From Rhizophagus irregularis (Eukaryota > Glomeromycota > Glomeromycetes > Glomerales > Glomeraceae): a stretch of 64,000 nucleotides of DNA. Numbering within the stretch: position 1 is the first letter of the stretch; each line of letters starts with the position of its first letter. Under the pieces are notes generated by a model that had not been told where the DNA came from, ran no database searches, and was given only the letters and a program-made list of their open reading frames with translations. The translations under genes and the position numbers were made by a program. Below, piece by piece: positions 42,045 to 55,205 of this stretch. Location: positions 4,030,001 to 4,094,000 of the forward strand of contig NC_089434.1 in the NCBI RefSeq assembly GCF_026210795.1. The letters run 5' to 3'.

Positions 42045-43641
42045 TCAAGATAAATTACAATTTGAGTCCTCCTTAGGCTCATTTCCTGTCACAATTTCCT
42101 TAGGCTCATTTCCTTTCATAATTTCCTTAGGCTCATTTCCTTCCGTAATTTGAAATATCTCATATTCTTCTACGTTAAATCTACCATTAATTTTTCTAAT
42201 CGATTTTTCATAACGTAATGGATTAAACGTCGTATTTCCACATTTGTTTCCATACAAAACAAGATCATGACTAAATCCTAGACTGCGGCTAGCGTAATTA
42301 AATATAGCAAATTCTTCATCCTTTACTCGGCTTAAAATATAATCTTCAATATTTTCCTTATTCCTAAACGAAAATATAAAACTATCCTTAGTAATACCAA
42401 AACTACAATCAGTTTTCCATGTGATCGGATTATATCCTCCAAGAATTTCATTACTATCTTCCACTTTAATAATTGATATAGTATGAGATTTATTATCACA
42501 AATTTTATGGAATATACTAGGTGAGAATCCATCACGAGATCCACGAAGTATTAATTTGAATTCATATGGATTACTTATCTCGTCCGTAATTTCTAATTTA
42601 TCAATCCATTTAGAGATTAATTCAGTATGTTGGATTGTGATGATTTTTGAATCCATATTTTTTGAACTAATTTCTTTAGTTATCACTGGTTCTGGCTTAT
42701 TATCTGGTTGATTTATAAAGTGTTTGATTAAATTTTCACGTAAGTCTTTTGGTAAAACCTTCTTATAAGGATAAACGTTGTTCAAAAATTGTTTATGGCT
42801 TAAATTAAAGAATTTAATAAAAGAAGTACATTGTTGTAAAGTATCCCTTAGAGTGTTAAGATCATTTTTTGAGTAGTTTGAAGGATCTGAAGGAAGTTCT
42901 GGATTTTGAGCAATACCCCATTTTAGTACATGTTCCCAAACTTGAATAACATTCTTTTGAAAATTTTTATGTTGAATAAGAGAAATCACACAACTTTCTG
43001 AAAGCGAGGTAAAATCGTTTGAATTAAAAAATTTTTCTGGTTCATTAAATATCAATGCTTTACAAAAATCTTGTAATTTCAAGAAAGAATAATTCTCAAA
43101 ACTTGTTTTATATATCAAATTAAAATTTTGTTCCATCCATTTTTTTTTATTTTTGATCAAAAATAATTGTAAATGAGTGATTAATTCTTGAAGTCCAAGT
43201 TCACTGGAAGCAATTAAAATTTTAATAATATCCGAAGTATCATATCCTTTTAAAAAAAGGCTTCCTCCATAGATATATCTAAAATTAAAATATTTGAATA
43301 ATTCTGTAAGTACGTACGTAAATATAGGGTTTTTTTAAATAAAAGAATTGTTATAATTTATTATTTCATTTCTCTCACCTTAAGATCGTTTGAAAAATTT
43401 CCGGTGAAATATTTGGTAATTTAATATGTGTTAAACTTCCATCATTATTATTTCTACTAACGCTAGTTGATAAGATTCTTCGCAAATAAGGGGAACGATA
43501 ATTTAAAATGACCATATGAGCTCGAAAAATTTTTACATAAGGATCATTACCAACTTCAATTGTTATATCATAAAATTCATTATCCTCTAAAATTTCAAGT
43601 AAATTTTGTGATAGTTTTGGTAAAAATTTATTATTGTTCAT
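42045..43641 (-). CDS. BTB-BACK-TLDc protein, 2 exons, 498 aa, with repeated tail
   Basis: Exons 43641-43379 and 43278-42045 join through a 100-nt intron (1497 bases, whole codons), completing ILR-YIYGGS. The BTB exon reads KFLPKLSQNLLEILEDN, then YDITIEVGNDP and LNYRSPYLRRIL. BACK follows (ELGLQELITHLQLFLIKN, WEHVLKWGIAQ), then TLDc (FKLILRGSRDGFSPSIFHKI, GGYNPITW, DSFIFSF). The last 30 residues are three copies of GNEPKE-x-(x) encoded by a 30-bp tandem repeat (about 42060-42145). That tail is absent from the other copy, so it is probably a recent expansion. The ATG at 43641 is chosen because the frame upstream lacks one. The decayed paralogue is at 20313-21782. Confidence 0.9.
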
Positions 43642-44859
43642 TATAGTCGTATTTCGTTTTTTTTCAAGAAATGAAAGAAATTTTGTCCTAGTTGGTTGAA
43701 TGACCGACCTTATATATCTTGTACGGAAAATCCTTCGGCCCGAAATACCGAAACACCGAAACACCGACTCAAGGTTGATCACGTGATTATTGATGTCGCG
43801 CTTATCTTCAAAATATTTAACGTATCTTTAATGCTTAGACCATTAGACACTTACAAGACTATCACGAAGTATATTACGGTTATGTATAAAAGATTTATAT
43901 AACTACATTATTCCTAAAATCCATTTATTAAGAAAAATTTTAGAATACTATTTCTTTTTTTTTTTTACGACGTGGCAACCGTGGCGTGGTAATATCTATA
44001 AATTTGAGATATTAAGTTTACCATTAAATCAATTTTATAAATTTTTGATTCATACATTCAACATTGCTAACTATTTTTGAGATTCCATAAAACTGGATGC
44101 TATTTGCATGATAATCAACTCCAAGTTGCATTTTTAACTTAATATATTTTAAAATGCAGTATAATATTAGCAAGTATATATATTATATGGTGCCACCACT
44201 CTGTGATGGAGCTTTGAATCCGACGGATCGAGTGACCCGACAGGTTGACCCGAAATATTCGGGTCGGGTCAGTGTCAGCCGGTTACCCGACCCGTTGACC
44301 AAACATACATTTGGGTCAATGCTTATTCGCACGAATTTCTCTTAAAAAGTTTAATAAAAAACGTTACGAACACGTTTTTTTGATAAATGTTTTAATTAAA
44401 AAAACGTTTCTCAACTTTTTTTTTAAAATTTTTTTTTAATAATTTGAATATAAAGAGTTTTGGCATTTTTTATATATAAAATGCAAAACCATTTTTCTTA
44501 TTAACTTTTGGGTCGGGTCACCCGACCGTGATATTCGGTCGGGTCATCAAATTCATGACCCACCTCGGGTTTGATCAAGTCAATTACCTGACCCGACCCG
44601 TTCGGTGTGGCTTTTGAGGCTTTTAACTTTGATCCGGCTTTGATTTGTTTACTATGCGACAAAGATATTATAAATAATATTGTAAACAACTTTTAACTTG
44701 TTTATTATGCAAAACAAAAAAGTTTACAAGTTTGTGGCATTTTGTGGCATTTGTGGTTGTGGACATAAAACAATTAATAAGAGAATTTGTTAAATTCAGA
44801 GATAAATCACTTCTTCGCATAAAATTTATCTTGTTTGATCAATCATTACGAAAGATAAA
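43642..44859. other. Intergenic with a GGGTCGGGT/ACCCGACCC word-repeat block
   Basis: 44195-44630 has two arms full of GGTCGGGTCACCCGAC-type words around an AT-rich centre, the same architecture as the miniature elements elsewhere. Its left edge contains TGTGATGGAG, similar to the end of the 28051-28340 element. I could not find a matching right terminus. No gene is supported. Confidence 0.5.
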
Positions 44860-46067
44860 ATGCAATATAAACAATATAGACTTCAAATTCTTGTAAATGG
44901 CATGCCTTTGGAAGAATGTTGGGAACCTTTGGATAGTAATGATAATAAACTTTCCAGTTACACTCGAGATAACATCACTAATTTAAAATATGAAAGGTAT
45001 TTGATTTTACTTTTTTTATAATATTATCATTATAGATACTAAAAAAATGCTTTGTTATTATCGTAAAAAGTGAATCGATTCATTACGCAGCAGTCAATGT
45101 AGATCATGGTACTCGTTTCTCCGTACGTTTCTCGGCTGAAGATGCGACAAAAGATGAACCAATAAAGGCTTATCTCTCAGTTGATGGAAATTGGGATTTT
45201 ACGTATTATCAGCTTTATAATGAAAAATTTTGTAGAGCAAATGGGTTTTGGAATAAAGATAGAAACAAAAAATATTATTTCAAATTTATTCAAACAACAA
45301 GTTCATCATCATCAGATACTAACAACAGCATCACCAATGTTAACGAAGAAACCAATGCCGACATTGAAGAAACCAATATTGATAGCAAAAAAGCCAATAT
45401 TGACAGCAAAGAAAATGAAACCAACAAAGAAACTAATGTTAACAGCAATGAAACAAATATTAAGGAAAAAGGACCAAATGATAATAGATTTTCTTTAATG
45501 AAATCTAGTGGTCCCGGATGCGTTTCAGTGTATTTTTATCGTGCTAAATGGGTAAATCAACAGTGTAAAGTTCCAAATTTTATTATTAATAAAACATCAA
45601 ATGCTGAAGATATAAGTTTATATACTGGATTTGATGAAGAATTTGATGACCAAAATTTTATACAAAATGGTGTTGTTAATTTACGAAGAATATCCAAAAA
45701 TCCAATTGCCGAGTTACATATTCATTATAGGGATATTTCGTATCTCACAGATCGAGGATTTATCTTCCCTAATTTGAATACTCCAAAGAGTGATTTAATT
45801 CGAGAGGATTATTTTGAAAATATTACTACTAATAAAGAGAATAGATTAATTAAATATGTAAAGCCAACAATAATTATCACTAGTCACTTCGATCAAACTG
45901 GACTAATTGACAGAGAAGAAAGCAACTTAATTAAGAAAGAGAGGTCAGATAAAGTGTTTTTGACTGTAGAAAAATCAAACAAACGATCTTTTGATCCTGA
46001 TGAAGAGGAGTCAATTAATAAACGAGTAAAGTATGATGTTACTGAGGGGAAATTAACGAAAATGTAA
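44860..46067 (+). CDS. Two-exon gene, possible DUF7918-type domain (377 aa)
   Basis: Exon 1 (44860-44996) and exon 2 (45071-46067) join via a 74-nt intron; 1134 bases, whole codons. The protein starts QYKQYRLQILVNGMPLEE and then SIHYAAVNVDHGTRFSVRFS, with YLSVDGNWDF and later SSGPGCVSVYFYRAKW. This beta-rich layout (short strand, GxxLEE, VDG, then a GxxxVxxYRxxW strand) resembles the uncharacterised fungal DUF7918 family, from memory. An Asn/Glu/Thr low-complexity insert (about residues 120-190, ETN and NIDSK words) interrupts the domain. The C-terminus has two basic clusters (NKRSFDP, NKRVKYD) that could act as a nuclear signal. Function unknown. Confidence 0.7.
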
Positions 46068-46541
46068 TTATTATTGAAGAATCTGATGATAGAAATATTT
46101 TAATGTCCAATGCTTTTTTAATCAATGTGATGCAACATTTATGCAACATTTAACTTCTTCTTCATCACTAACAGTGATAAGATTAAAGTGTCTAATCTTG
46201 TTTATGACATAAATAAATTTGATTATGCAATAATATTTATTTAACTAATAGCTAATATCAATACAAATTAAATAATTTTCAAAAAAAAAATATACTAAAC
46301 GCTTCAAAACTTATGGTATTATATAACAGCTGTTCTATTAGAACTAGAGTACTTCAAAATTGGGACGCCTTTTAAAAGAAATACAGTACGCAAATCAAAA
46401 TTAAAAGTTTATTCATTTCTTTGTTGATATGTTTGTACGTTAATTCCTATTCTATTCACTGTTATTCATAAATTATCAATTCACTTTCCCCTTTATATTA
46501 TATTTATTAGAGATAAACGCATGAGTGATTTTGAATAGAGT
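46068..46541. other. 3' flank, no gene recognised
   Basis: AT-rich sequence after the DUF7918-like gene. No motif-bearing ORF. Confidence 0.4.
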
Positions 46542-46681
46542 ATTGCTAAATCTCACCGCTAGTGATTGTCACCTTACGATAGAATTTTAGACCGAATTAA
46601 AAATGTCATGAAACTCCGCCCATTAATATTATTTTGCTAATGCTGGTACGGTGAAAATCACCTGCGGTGAGATTTAGCAAT
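46542..46681. mobile_element. 140-bp MITE-like inverted-repeat element
   Basis: Long terminal inverted repeats (about 38 bases with few mismatches): ATTGCTAAATCTCACCGC at the left and its complement at the right, continuing through GTGATT and TCACC. No coding capacity. A target duplication was not found. Confidence 0.7.
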
Positions 46682-49600
46682 GCCCTTTTAAATAATCTAT
46701 TTTTTCAAATTAAAACCTTAATTTAATAATCAAAATTTTATATTATTTGAAAGGAAATTTACTAGAATCCAGAATCTGGAAGAGTTATTGCAGATTTCCA
46801 ATCACAGTCTGACTTTAAATTTACTACCATCTAAATTAATGATCATTCTCGTTGATAATCCATACATAATCGAGCCAAAATTGCCAAAATTATAATTGAA
46901 AAGTTGGTTTATCTTCAAATATATTATACGTTGCAAGTAAATTTCTTTTGATCAAAATAGGGCACTTACTCCATTGTTTCTTTCTTACAAATAGTTTTCA
47001 CGTAGTTTCTCCTATTTCCATTCTTTATGAAACCACAGTTATATAAGAGTAAAGTTTTGGAGGTTTTCTGACTACATCAACTTTTGTATAAACGTCAAGA
47101 TGCATATCATGTAAATGTCAGGTGATTGATATTTTTGTTTAGGAATATGATCGGAAACCTGATTTAAATCCAATGCTAAAGAAGTATCAGTTTACCGATG
47201 TTTGTCCAGAATCTAAACATTAATTTGCAACAGGAATGATCATCAGGCTATTATAATGGTACAATCTATGAAGAATCAGTGAAGAATCAGGATTGTGATT
47301 CTTCAATATATTATCATTCAACCAGTGATTTACTTGCGTAGGAAAGGATGGTTTATAGATTAATTATATTAATATAGCTTAGTTTTTTTTTTACTATATG
47401 TAATGTTTTGCTATATAATGTACTGCAGTTAAAAAAAAACATTTAACCTGAAATATCAGATTATTCAGATAGTTTTGATTTATTTTACTTTTTAGCCTAC
47501 TTCCATTGATGTTTTCATATACTAATTAATACATAAGGCTAAACTTTAGTAAATTTCATTAGAGCATTAAAGTTTTAGTTCTTTAATATTGATACGCTAA
47601 TACACTTTCCTTGTCTTTAACTAAGTCTTTTAAAAATATTAAAAAAGAATGATCATATTAAAAAACCTAATTTAAAGATCTTATAAAACTGACCAATATG
47701 ACTAACAAGAAGGATGCAAAAAAGAAAAAATTGATAAGTAGCAACTGCTGCTAAAAAGCCTAAACATGTAAATAAGACTGATGATAATTGATAAATATAA
47801 AGTTCTAGTAGTTTTATAGAAAATAAGTAGTATCATATAAAATTGGTAATTTATATATCTTTGCATAAAATGAATGGCTATCCTCATACATGACTACCTT
47901 ATGTCATTATGATGCATTTTTTTGTTTGCATTCATGGATTCTTCTAACTTGTTTGGCTTTTCCCTTCAGTAAATTCTGCATTGAGTTTATTATATTTGTA
48001 ACTATACCAAAGTTCTTCTTTTACACTACCATGAGGGTAAATGACTTTGTTACTTGAGACCTTTGAAGTCATTTGGTTACCCATTGCTTCTAAATGTTGT
48101 TCATCATTTGCAAAAGAAGGATTACTGGTTTTTATAGTTGCCCTTTGACTTCTCAACCCGGTAATGAAGTCTTCTTTACTTAAAAGTTTGTTTTGGTCTT
48201 CCATTTCCAAATTCTTCAGTCATTCAGAATCATAAATTGCCTTCATAAGATCCTTTTTATTGTTAAAATAGATCAATATATATTTTGTTTTGTTCGCTCT
48301 AACAACTTTTGCAAAGTTTTTCCATATTTCTCTATATAATCATAGATAATCATGTGGTCAGGATTTTAAATTAGTTTGATAACGCAGATACAGTATTTGG
48401 ATAAATTCAATATCCGTTTATCCCGATTAATTAACGGATTGATATGACACATTATTGTACACTCTTCAGATAAATGATCTTCCGTTGGAATTGAAAAATC
48501 GTTGTTGTAAATATTTTTGTACCTTATTTGCTTCTGGTAAATTATTAAAGATATTTTCCAATCCTTCAAAATTAGATCTTTCTATATCTTCTGTAGAACC
48601 CATATCATTTATTATTCACATCCTCACTTGTAAAAGAATGTCAGTTTTAAACCAACAAATCCGAATACCATGATGTAGAAATATAATTAATAGCCTCTTT
48701 AATATTTAACTTCAGTTATTCCTAAAATAAGAAAAAGAAATTACTTGGAAAATCTCACAAATTTTAGGTGTTAAATGTAAATTAAAAATCAAATTTAACT
48801 TTTCACAACATTTCTCCTATCTTTAACTCGCACCAAATGTCACAGGAATACTTGTATGAACGATTTTACAATTTTTTGCGCTAATCGATCACGTTATAAA
48901 TGACGTTAATTGCCGAATCAAATTCTCGCTTATACTTGGACTTAAAGCATCCATATGCTGAAGATGAGCCGTTCCCTATAAAAAATTTTTATCCGAATAT
49001 TTCCATTATTTCTCCGTGTCTTCCGTAAAAATTCCGTGAAAATGATACATTCACGGATATCCGTATTAGCGAGATGAAAATTTCCATGATTTAAGGCTAT
49101 AAATTCCATTAAAATGATACATTCACGGAAAAAACATGGAAAGATAAAACACGGATCAGATTTTTTACAGGGGTTATATTAGGAGGAAAAGAAATAAGCT
49201 TAATATTGGTAAGTTTAATATCAGGATTTTCTTTGTTAATTTTTTTTTTGTTTGGTTGGGTTGCTTTCTCTACGTCTTTTTTTTGCTTTGAAGCTGAATG
49301 GATGATTTAGGTACCACTTCTTCGCTAATATCATCATCTACCTCTTCTCCTCTTCTTCAGGATCATCAGCTTTCATCAAGTATTTTTAGACCACCCTGCG
49401 TTATCACATTATCAATAGTGTAAAACCAGGTTGAAGTCGCCTGACGTTATCCAGTCGGCACAGTAAGTTATAAGAAGTACTGATTTGTTTAACATTTTAA
49501 GACAACGTGGATTAGGTAATTTTCCAATCACTAAAGGTTCGGAGCTTTCATGAAATGTTTTAAATATTTTTAATGTTTTATTAGAGGGGGGTATCAAATG

Positions 49601-50956
49601 TTTTTTTAATAGAATTTTTTTTAAAAGAATTAATGAAACTATTTAATATAAATAAAGTTTTTTTTTGGTTTTTTTAACGAAAAACAATATTATTTTATTT
49701 TTATTTATTTATTTTTTTATTTTTTTTTAAAAAAAAAAGATGTTGTTCTATACTTTTAAAAAAAAAGATTGTCAATATTTTTTTTAAAAAAAAGGATGAC
49801 GATATTTTTGTTTAAAGAAAAGTGACAAAATATTCTAAAAAAAAATAAAAAAATGATGAAAATATTCTTATTAAGATAAGAAAAAAAAACGATTTTTTAT
49901 ACAAAAAGGTGACGAAGCAAACTATTATTTTTTTAAAAAAAAATGAAAATAACAATTTTTCTCGTCCGGATATCCGGATACTTTATCCGTACTAAAAGTT
50001 GATTTGGTTCCATTAAGAAAAATAAGTCTGTTTCATTCGTTTTATAAATATGATCTTCTATGATATACTGACCATTTCCCTTTTTGGATTTGATAATATT
50101 ATTTCCTTAGTTTTTTGGAACTATAATTCGGGACAGCACTATAAACTCAGCCCGAATTAAGCATGAATCCAAAACCCATAATTCATCTGATGTCCTTAGA
50201 TCCGTGATGGATATCCGGATAGATAAAATTAATTATGGATCAGATTAATGGATCACCACGTACTTAACGGACGCATGGCAATAGAAAGCCATACAAGCTA
50301 CAAGATTAAGATATTATTGGTGGTATGTGAATCACGCAATATTTATTAGAAATTATGTAACGCCACTTCTACAATGTATTCACCAGTTATGTTATTTAAA
50401 ATTATATATCATATAATGCAAAATTTTGACTGCAAGCCTTCGCGGCTTATGCTAAGGATCAGCTGATTGCTCAACACCACAAAAAAATCTAATCAGAAAT
50501 TTTAATTAAAAATTTTGTTAAATAGAAAATATAAAGGAAAAATTTACAGTAATTCACTTTAAATAATAAACTATTATTTTATAATAATGATCAATCATCT
50601 TTCATAAAAATCATGTAAACTTTAGTTCACATTTAATAAAAGAATGTAGGAAATTCACATCTTTAAATTATTGCAAACAGCTGATTAATTAATTAACAAT
50701 TGTTGGTAATTCGTCTTCTTATATTAATAATAATGCAGTAATATTTAAATCATGACTAACTATCCCTGTATATTCCATCTTTTTTTCGTAAAAGCTCATA
50801 TCCTCGAAATTAATAACCTTTTATTACGGAATTTATCAAATTACATTTTCCATGAATGGATGTCCGCGAAAGGCTCATTTTTACGGAATTTTTACAGAAA
50901 TAACGGATAAATATTTTATAGAGTATAACGAAAAAATACGGTAACATCGACTACTT
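46682..50956. other. Gene-poor stretch with degenerate repeats
   Basis: About 4.3 kb without a supported gene. An 88-codon minus frame (47944-48210) and others lack motifs. 49000-49150 contains repeated words aaaatgatacattcacgga (twice) of the ATTCCGTGAA type. 49660-49950 is a degenerate minisatellite of roughly 35-45 bp units (TTTTAAAAAAAA then GATGACGATATTTT). 49975-50230 holds several ATATCCGGAT palindromic words. Confidence 0.5.
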
Positions 50957-53900
50957 CGACTACTTAAAGCAAAAATTTCTTTTATTATTATTTTTCTATT
51001 TTTAAAAGATTATCATTCTCTTTTTTTGTTATTAAGCTTATTAATAAAAATAATTGAAAATTTTTTAAGAATTATCATAAAAGTTCCCTTAATTTAAATA
51101 TATTTATAATGATTATCCGCAGTACTACATAGCATTATCATGTAGTCAATATTAACTTCCTTAGTTATATTATAAATACATTGTTTATTAAAATTTATTA
51201 ATTTATTTATTAAAGTGGCTTATGCAAATATACAAATGAATGAATGGCATCAAAAAGTTGTAGCGTAAAATTAAAAAAAAAATTTTGTTCCGCAGAAGCA
51301 CATCACGTGGTTTTTAATCTTCTACTCAAAGATATTTAATCCATATACTCTTTTCCTCTATCAATGATTAATAACTTTTAATTTATTTTTTTACGTAGAT
51401 TTAACTAAGTGAAATTTAATTGTATCAGATAATGCATATATATATATGTACAGTATTGTTAATTTTTGGGCGCAGTATTATATTAAATTTACTGCGGTCC
51501 AAATGACCCTAAACTATTGGTTAAACGGCTTGTCATATTAATTAATTAGGGGACTGCAGAAAATATTAATTTATTTATTAAAGTGGCTTATGCAAATATA
51601 CAAATAAATAAATGACATCAAAAAGTTGTAGTGTAAAATTAAAAAATTTTTGTTCCGCAGAAGCACATCACGTGGTTTTTAATCTTCTACTCAAAGATAT
51701 TTAATCCATATACTCTTTTCCCCTATCAATGATTAATAACTTTTAATTTATTTTTTTACGTAGATTTAACTTAGTGAAATTTAATTGTATCAGATAATGC
51801 ATATATATATATATACAGTATTGTTAATTTTTGGGCGTAGTATTATATTAAATTTACTGCGGTCCAAAATGACCTTTAAACTATTGGTTAAACGGCTTTT
51901 CATATTAATTAATTAGGGGACCGCGGTCAGGAATGATCATTTCTACTTTATTGGTTATTTTACTTTATCTTTTTTATTGGCAAATTATTTTATTCTGGGA
52001 TCGAGTATACGTTTTGATCTAATATTTTGATATTTGTACAAGAAAACATAATATTTTCGATTTTCATATGTTTTATTTCCTAATACTTAATTGTTTTTCA
52101 ATACAGAAATTTTTGCGCTTTATTAGAGTTCATCATTGAAATTATCTGACGATTATTAATATTTTAGGCGATTTTATAGATTTTTTTTTACGTAAGAACG
52201 AATTAATAATTGGGTGTCCTCAAGTATTTAAAGCAAAATGTCTTTTATTATTATTTTCTATTTTTAAAAAGATTATCATTCTCTTTTTTGTTATTAAGCT
52301 TCTTGATACAAATATTTGAAAATTTTTTAAGAATTGTCATACAATTTAAATATATTTATAATGGTTATCCGCAGTACTACATAGCATTATCATGTAGTCA
52401 ATATTAGTAACTTCCTTAGTTATATTATAAATACATTTTTTATTAAAATTTATTAATTTATTTATTAAAGTGGCTTATGCAAATATACAAATGAATGAAT
52501 GGCATAAAAAAGTTGTAGCGTAAAATTAAAAAAATTTTTTGTTCCGCAGAAGCACATCACGTGGTTTTTAATCTTCTACTCAAAGATATTTAATCCATAT
52601 ACTCTTTTCCTCTATCAATGATTAATAACTTTTATTTAATTTTTTTACATAGATTTAACTTAGTGAAATTTAATTGTATCAGATAATGCATATATATATA
52701 TGTATAGTATTGTTAATTTTTGGGCGCAGTATTATATTAAATTTACTGCGGTCCAAAATGACATTAAACTATTGGTTAAACGGCTTTTCATATTAATTAA
52801 TTAGGGGACAGCGGTCAGGAATGACGTTAAACTATCATTTCTACTTTATTGGTATTTTACTTTATCTTTTTTATTGGTAAATTTTTTGTTCGGGATCGAA
52901 AAATTTTCGATATTCATATGTTTTATTACCTAATGCTTAATTATTTTTCGATACAGAAATTTTTGCGCTTTATTAGAGTTCAAAATTGAAATTATCTGAC
53001 GATTATTATTAATATTTTAGGCGATTTTATAGATTTTTTTTTACGCAAGAACGAATTAATAATTGGGTGTCCTCAAGTACTTAAAGCAAAAATTTCTTTT
53101 ATTATTATTTTTCTATTTTTAAAAGGATTATCATTCTCTTTTTTTGTTATTAAGCTGCTTAATAAAAATAATTGAAAATTTTTTAAAAATTATCATAAAA
53201 GTTCCTTCAATTTAAATATATTTATAATGATTATCCGCAGTGATACATAGCATCGTATGGCAATATCATGTAGTCAATATTAACTTCCTTAGTTATATTA
53301 TAAATACATTTTTTGTTAAATTTATTGATTTATTTATTAAAGTGGCTTATGCAAATACCCAAATAAATGAATGGCATCAAAAAGTTGTAGTGTAAAATTA
53401 AAAAAATTTTTTTGTTCCGCAGAAGCACATCACGTGGTTTTAATCTTCTATACAAAGATATTTAATCCATATACTCTTTTCCTCTATCAATGATTAATAA
53501 CTTTTAATTTATTTTTTTTGCATAGATTTAACTTAGTGAAATTTAATTGTATAAGATAATACATATATATGTGTGTACAGTATTGTTAATTTTGGGCGCA
53601 GTATTAGCCCTATAAAAACGAAATGTGTTAAATTTGTTGTTCATGTGTAATAAATGTCTAAAAAAGCACCATTTTGTTTAATTTTCGTTTTTTTGTAATA
53701 AGACATAAATCGGACAAAATGGTGCTTTTTTTAGACACTTATTACACACGAACAACAAATTTAACACATTTTGTTTTTATAGGGTATATTAAATTTACTG
53801 CGGTCCAAAATGACCTTAAACTATTGGTTAAACGGCTTTTCATATCTGATATTGATTAATTAGGAGACTGTGGTAAATACATTCAAAAATTGATTTTATT

Positions 53901-55205
53901 AAAACCTAGTATTAATTTATTTATTAAAGTGGGCTTATGCAAATGTACAAATAAATGAATGGATGGCATCAAAAAGTTGTAGCGTAAAATTAAAAAAAAA
54001 TTTTTGTTCCGCAGAAGCACATCACGTGGTTTTTCATCATCTATACAAAGATATTTAATCCATATACTCTTTTCCTCTATCAATGATTAATAACTTTTAA
54101 TTTATTTTTTTACATAGTAGATTTAACTTAGTGAAATTTAATTGTATCAGATAATACATGCATATATATATATACTGTATGTACAGTATTGTTAAATTTT
54201 GAGCGCAGTATTATATTAAATTTACTGCCGTCCAAAATGACCTTAAACTATTGGTTAAACGGTTTTTCATATTGATTAATTAGGGGACTGACGTTAAACT
54301 ATTATTTCTACTTCATTGGGTATTTTACTTTATTTTTTTATTGGTAAATTATTTTATTAGAGGATCGAATATACAGTACATTTTGATCTAATATTTTGAT
54401 ATTTATTATTTTGCGATACAGAAATTTTTGCGCTTTATTAGAGTTCAAAATTGAAATTATCTGACGATTATATTTTAGGCGATTTTATAGATTTTTTTTT
54501 TACGCAAGAACGAAATTAATAATTGAGTGTCCTCAAGTAGTACTTAAAGCAAGATTTCTTTTATTATTATACATTCTATTTTTAAAAAGATTATCATTCT
54601 CTTTTTTTGTTATAAGCTTCATAATAAAAATAATTGAAAATTTTTTAAGAATTATCATAAAAGTTCCCCTTAATTTAAATATATTTATAATGATTATCCG
54701 CAGTACTACATAACATTGTATGTCAATATCATGTAGTCAATGTTAACTTCCTTAGTTATATTATAAATACATTTTTTATTAAAATTTATTAATTTATTTA
54801 TTAAAGTGGCTTATGCAAATATACAAATAAATGAATAACATCAAAAAGTTGTAGCGTAAAATTAAAAAATTTTTTTGTTCCGCAGAAGCACATCACGTGG
54901 TTTTTTATTTTCTACTCAAAGATATTTAATCAATATACTCTTTTCCTCTATCAATGATTAATAACTTTTAATTTATTTTTTTACGTAGATTTAACTTAGT
55001 GAAATTTAATTGTATCAGATAATACATATATATATATGTACAGTATTGTTAATTTTTGGGCGCAGTATTATATTAAATTTACTGCTGTCCAAAATGACCT
55101 TAAACCATTGGTTAAAACGGCTTTTCATAGTGATTTTGTTCGGGATTTACGATTTTCATATGTTTTATTTCCTAATGCTTAATTTTTTTCGATACAGAAA
55201 CTATT
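50957..55205. repeat. Array of dispersed repeat in long and short units
   Basis: Anchoring on the CACGTG of CATCACGTGGTTTTTAATC gives positions 51304, 51669, 52558, 53431, 54023 and 54894. Spacings are 365, 889, 873, 592 and 871 bp. Short units contain only the core (from gtggcttatgcaaatatac to ggggactgcgg). Long units add a roughly 500-bp block with gcgctttattag, ggcgattttatag and tccgcagtactac. The 592 spacing holds a MITE (178 bp). The same units occur at 2385-3315 and 18819-19110. No ORF is conserved between units, so this is a satellite-like or non-autonomous repeat family. Confidence 0.9.
53607..53784. mobile_element. 178-bp hairpin MITE with TA target duplication
   Basis: Inverted repeats of about 70 bases (CCCTATAAAAACGAAATGTG outward) cover nearly the whole element, with a short loop around 53677-53712. 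It is flanked by TA at 53605-53606 and 53785-53786. Neighbouring units read gcagtatTAtattaaatt at the same place, which is the empty site. TA duplication points to a Tc1/mariner-type transposase supplied elsewhere. Confidence 0.9.

Noticed and set aside
47944-48210. 88-codon minus-strand frame (MEMEDQNKLLSKEDFITG...)
   Set aside because: Composition is protein-like, but I recognise no domain, and the flanks show no exon structure; possible relic, not enough to call.
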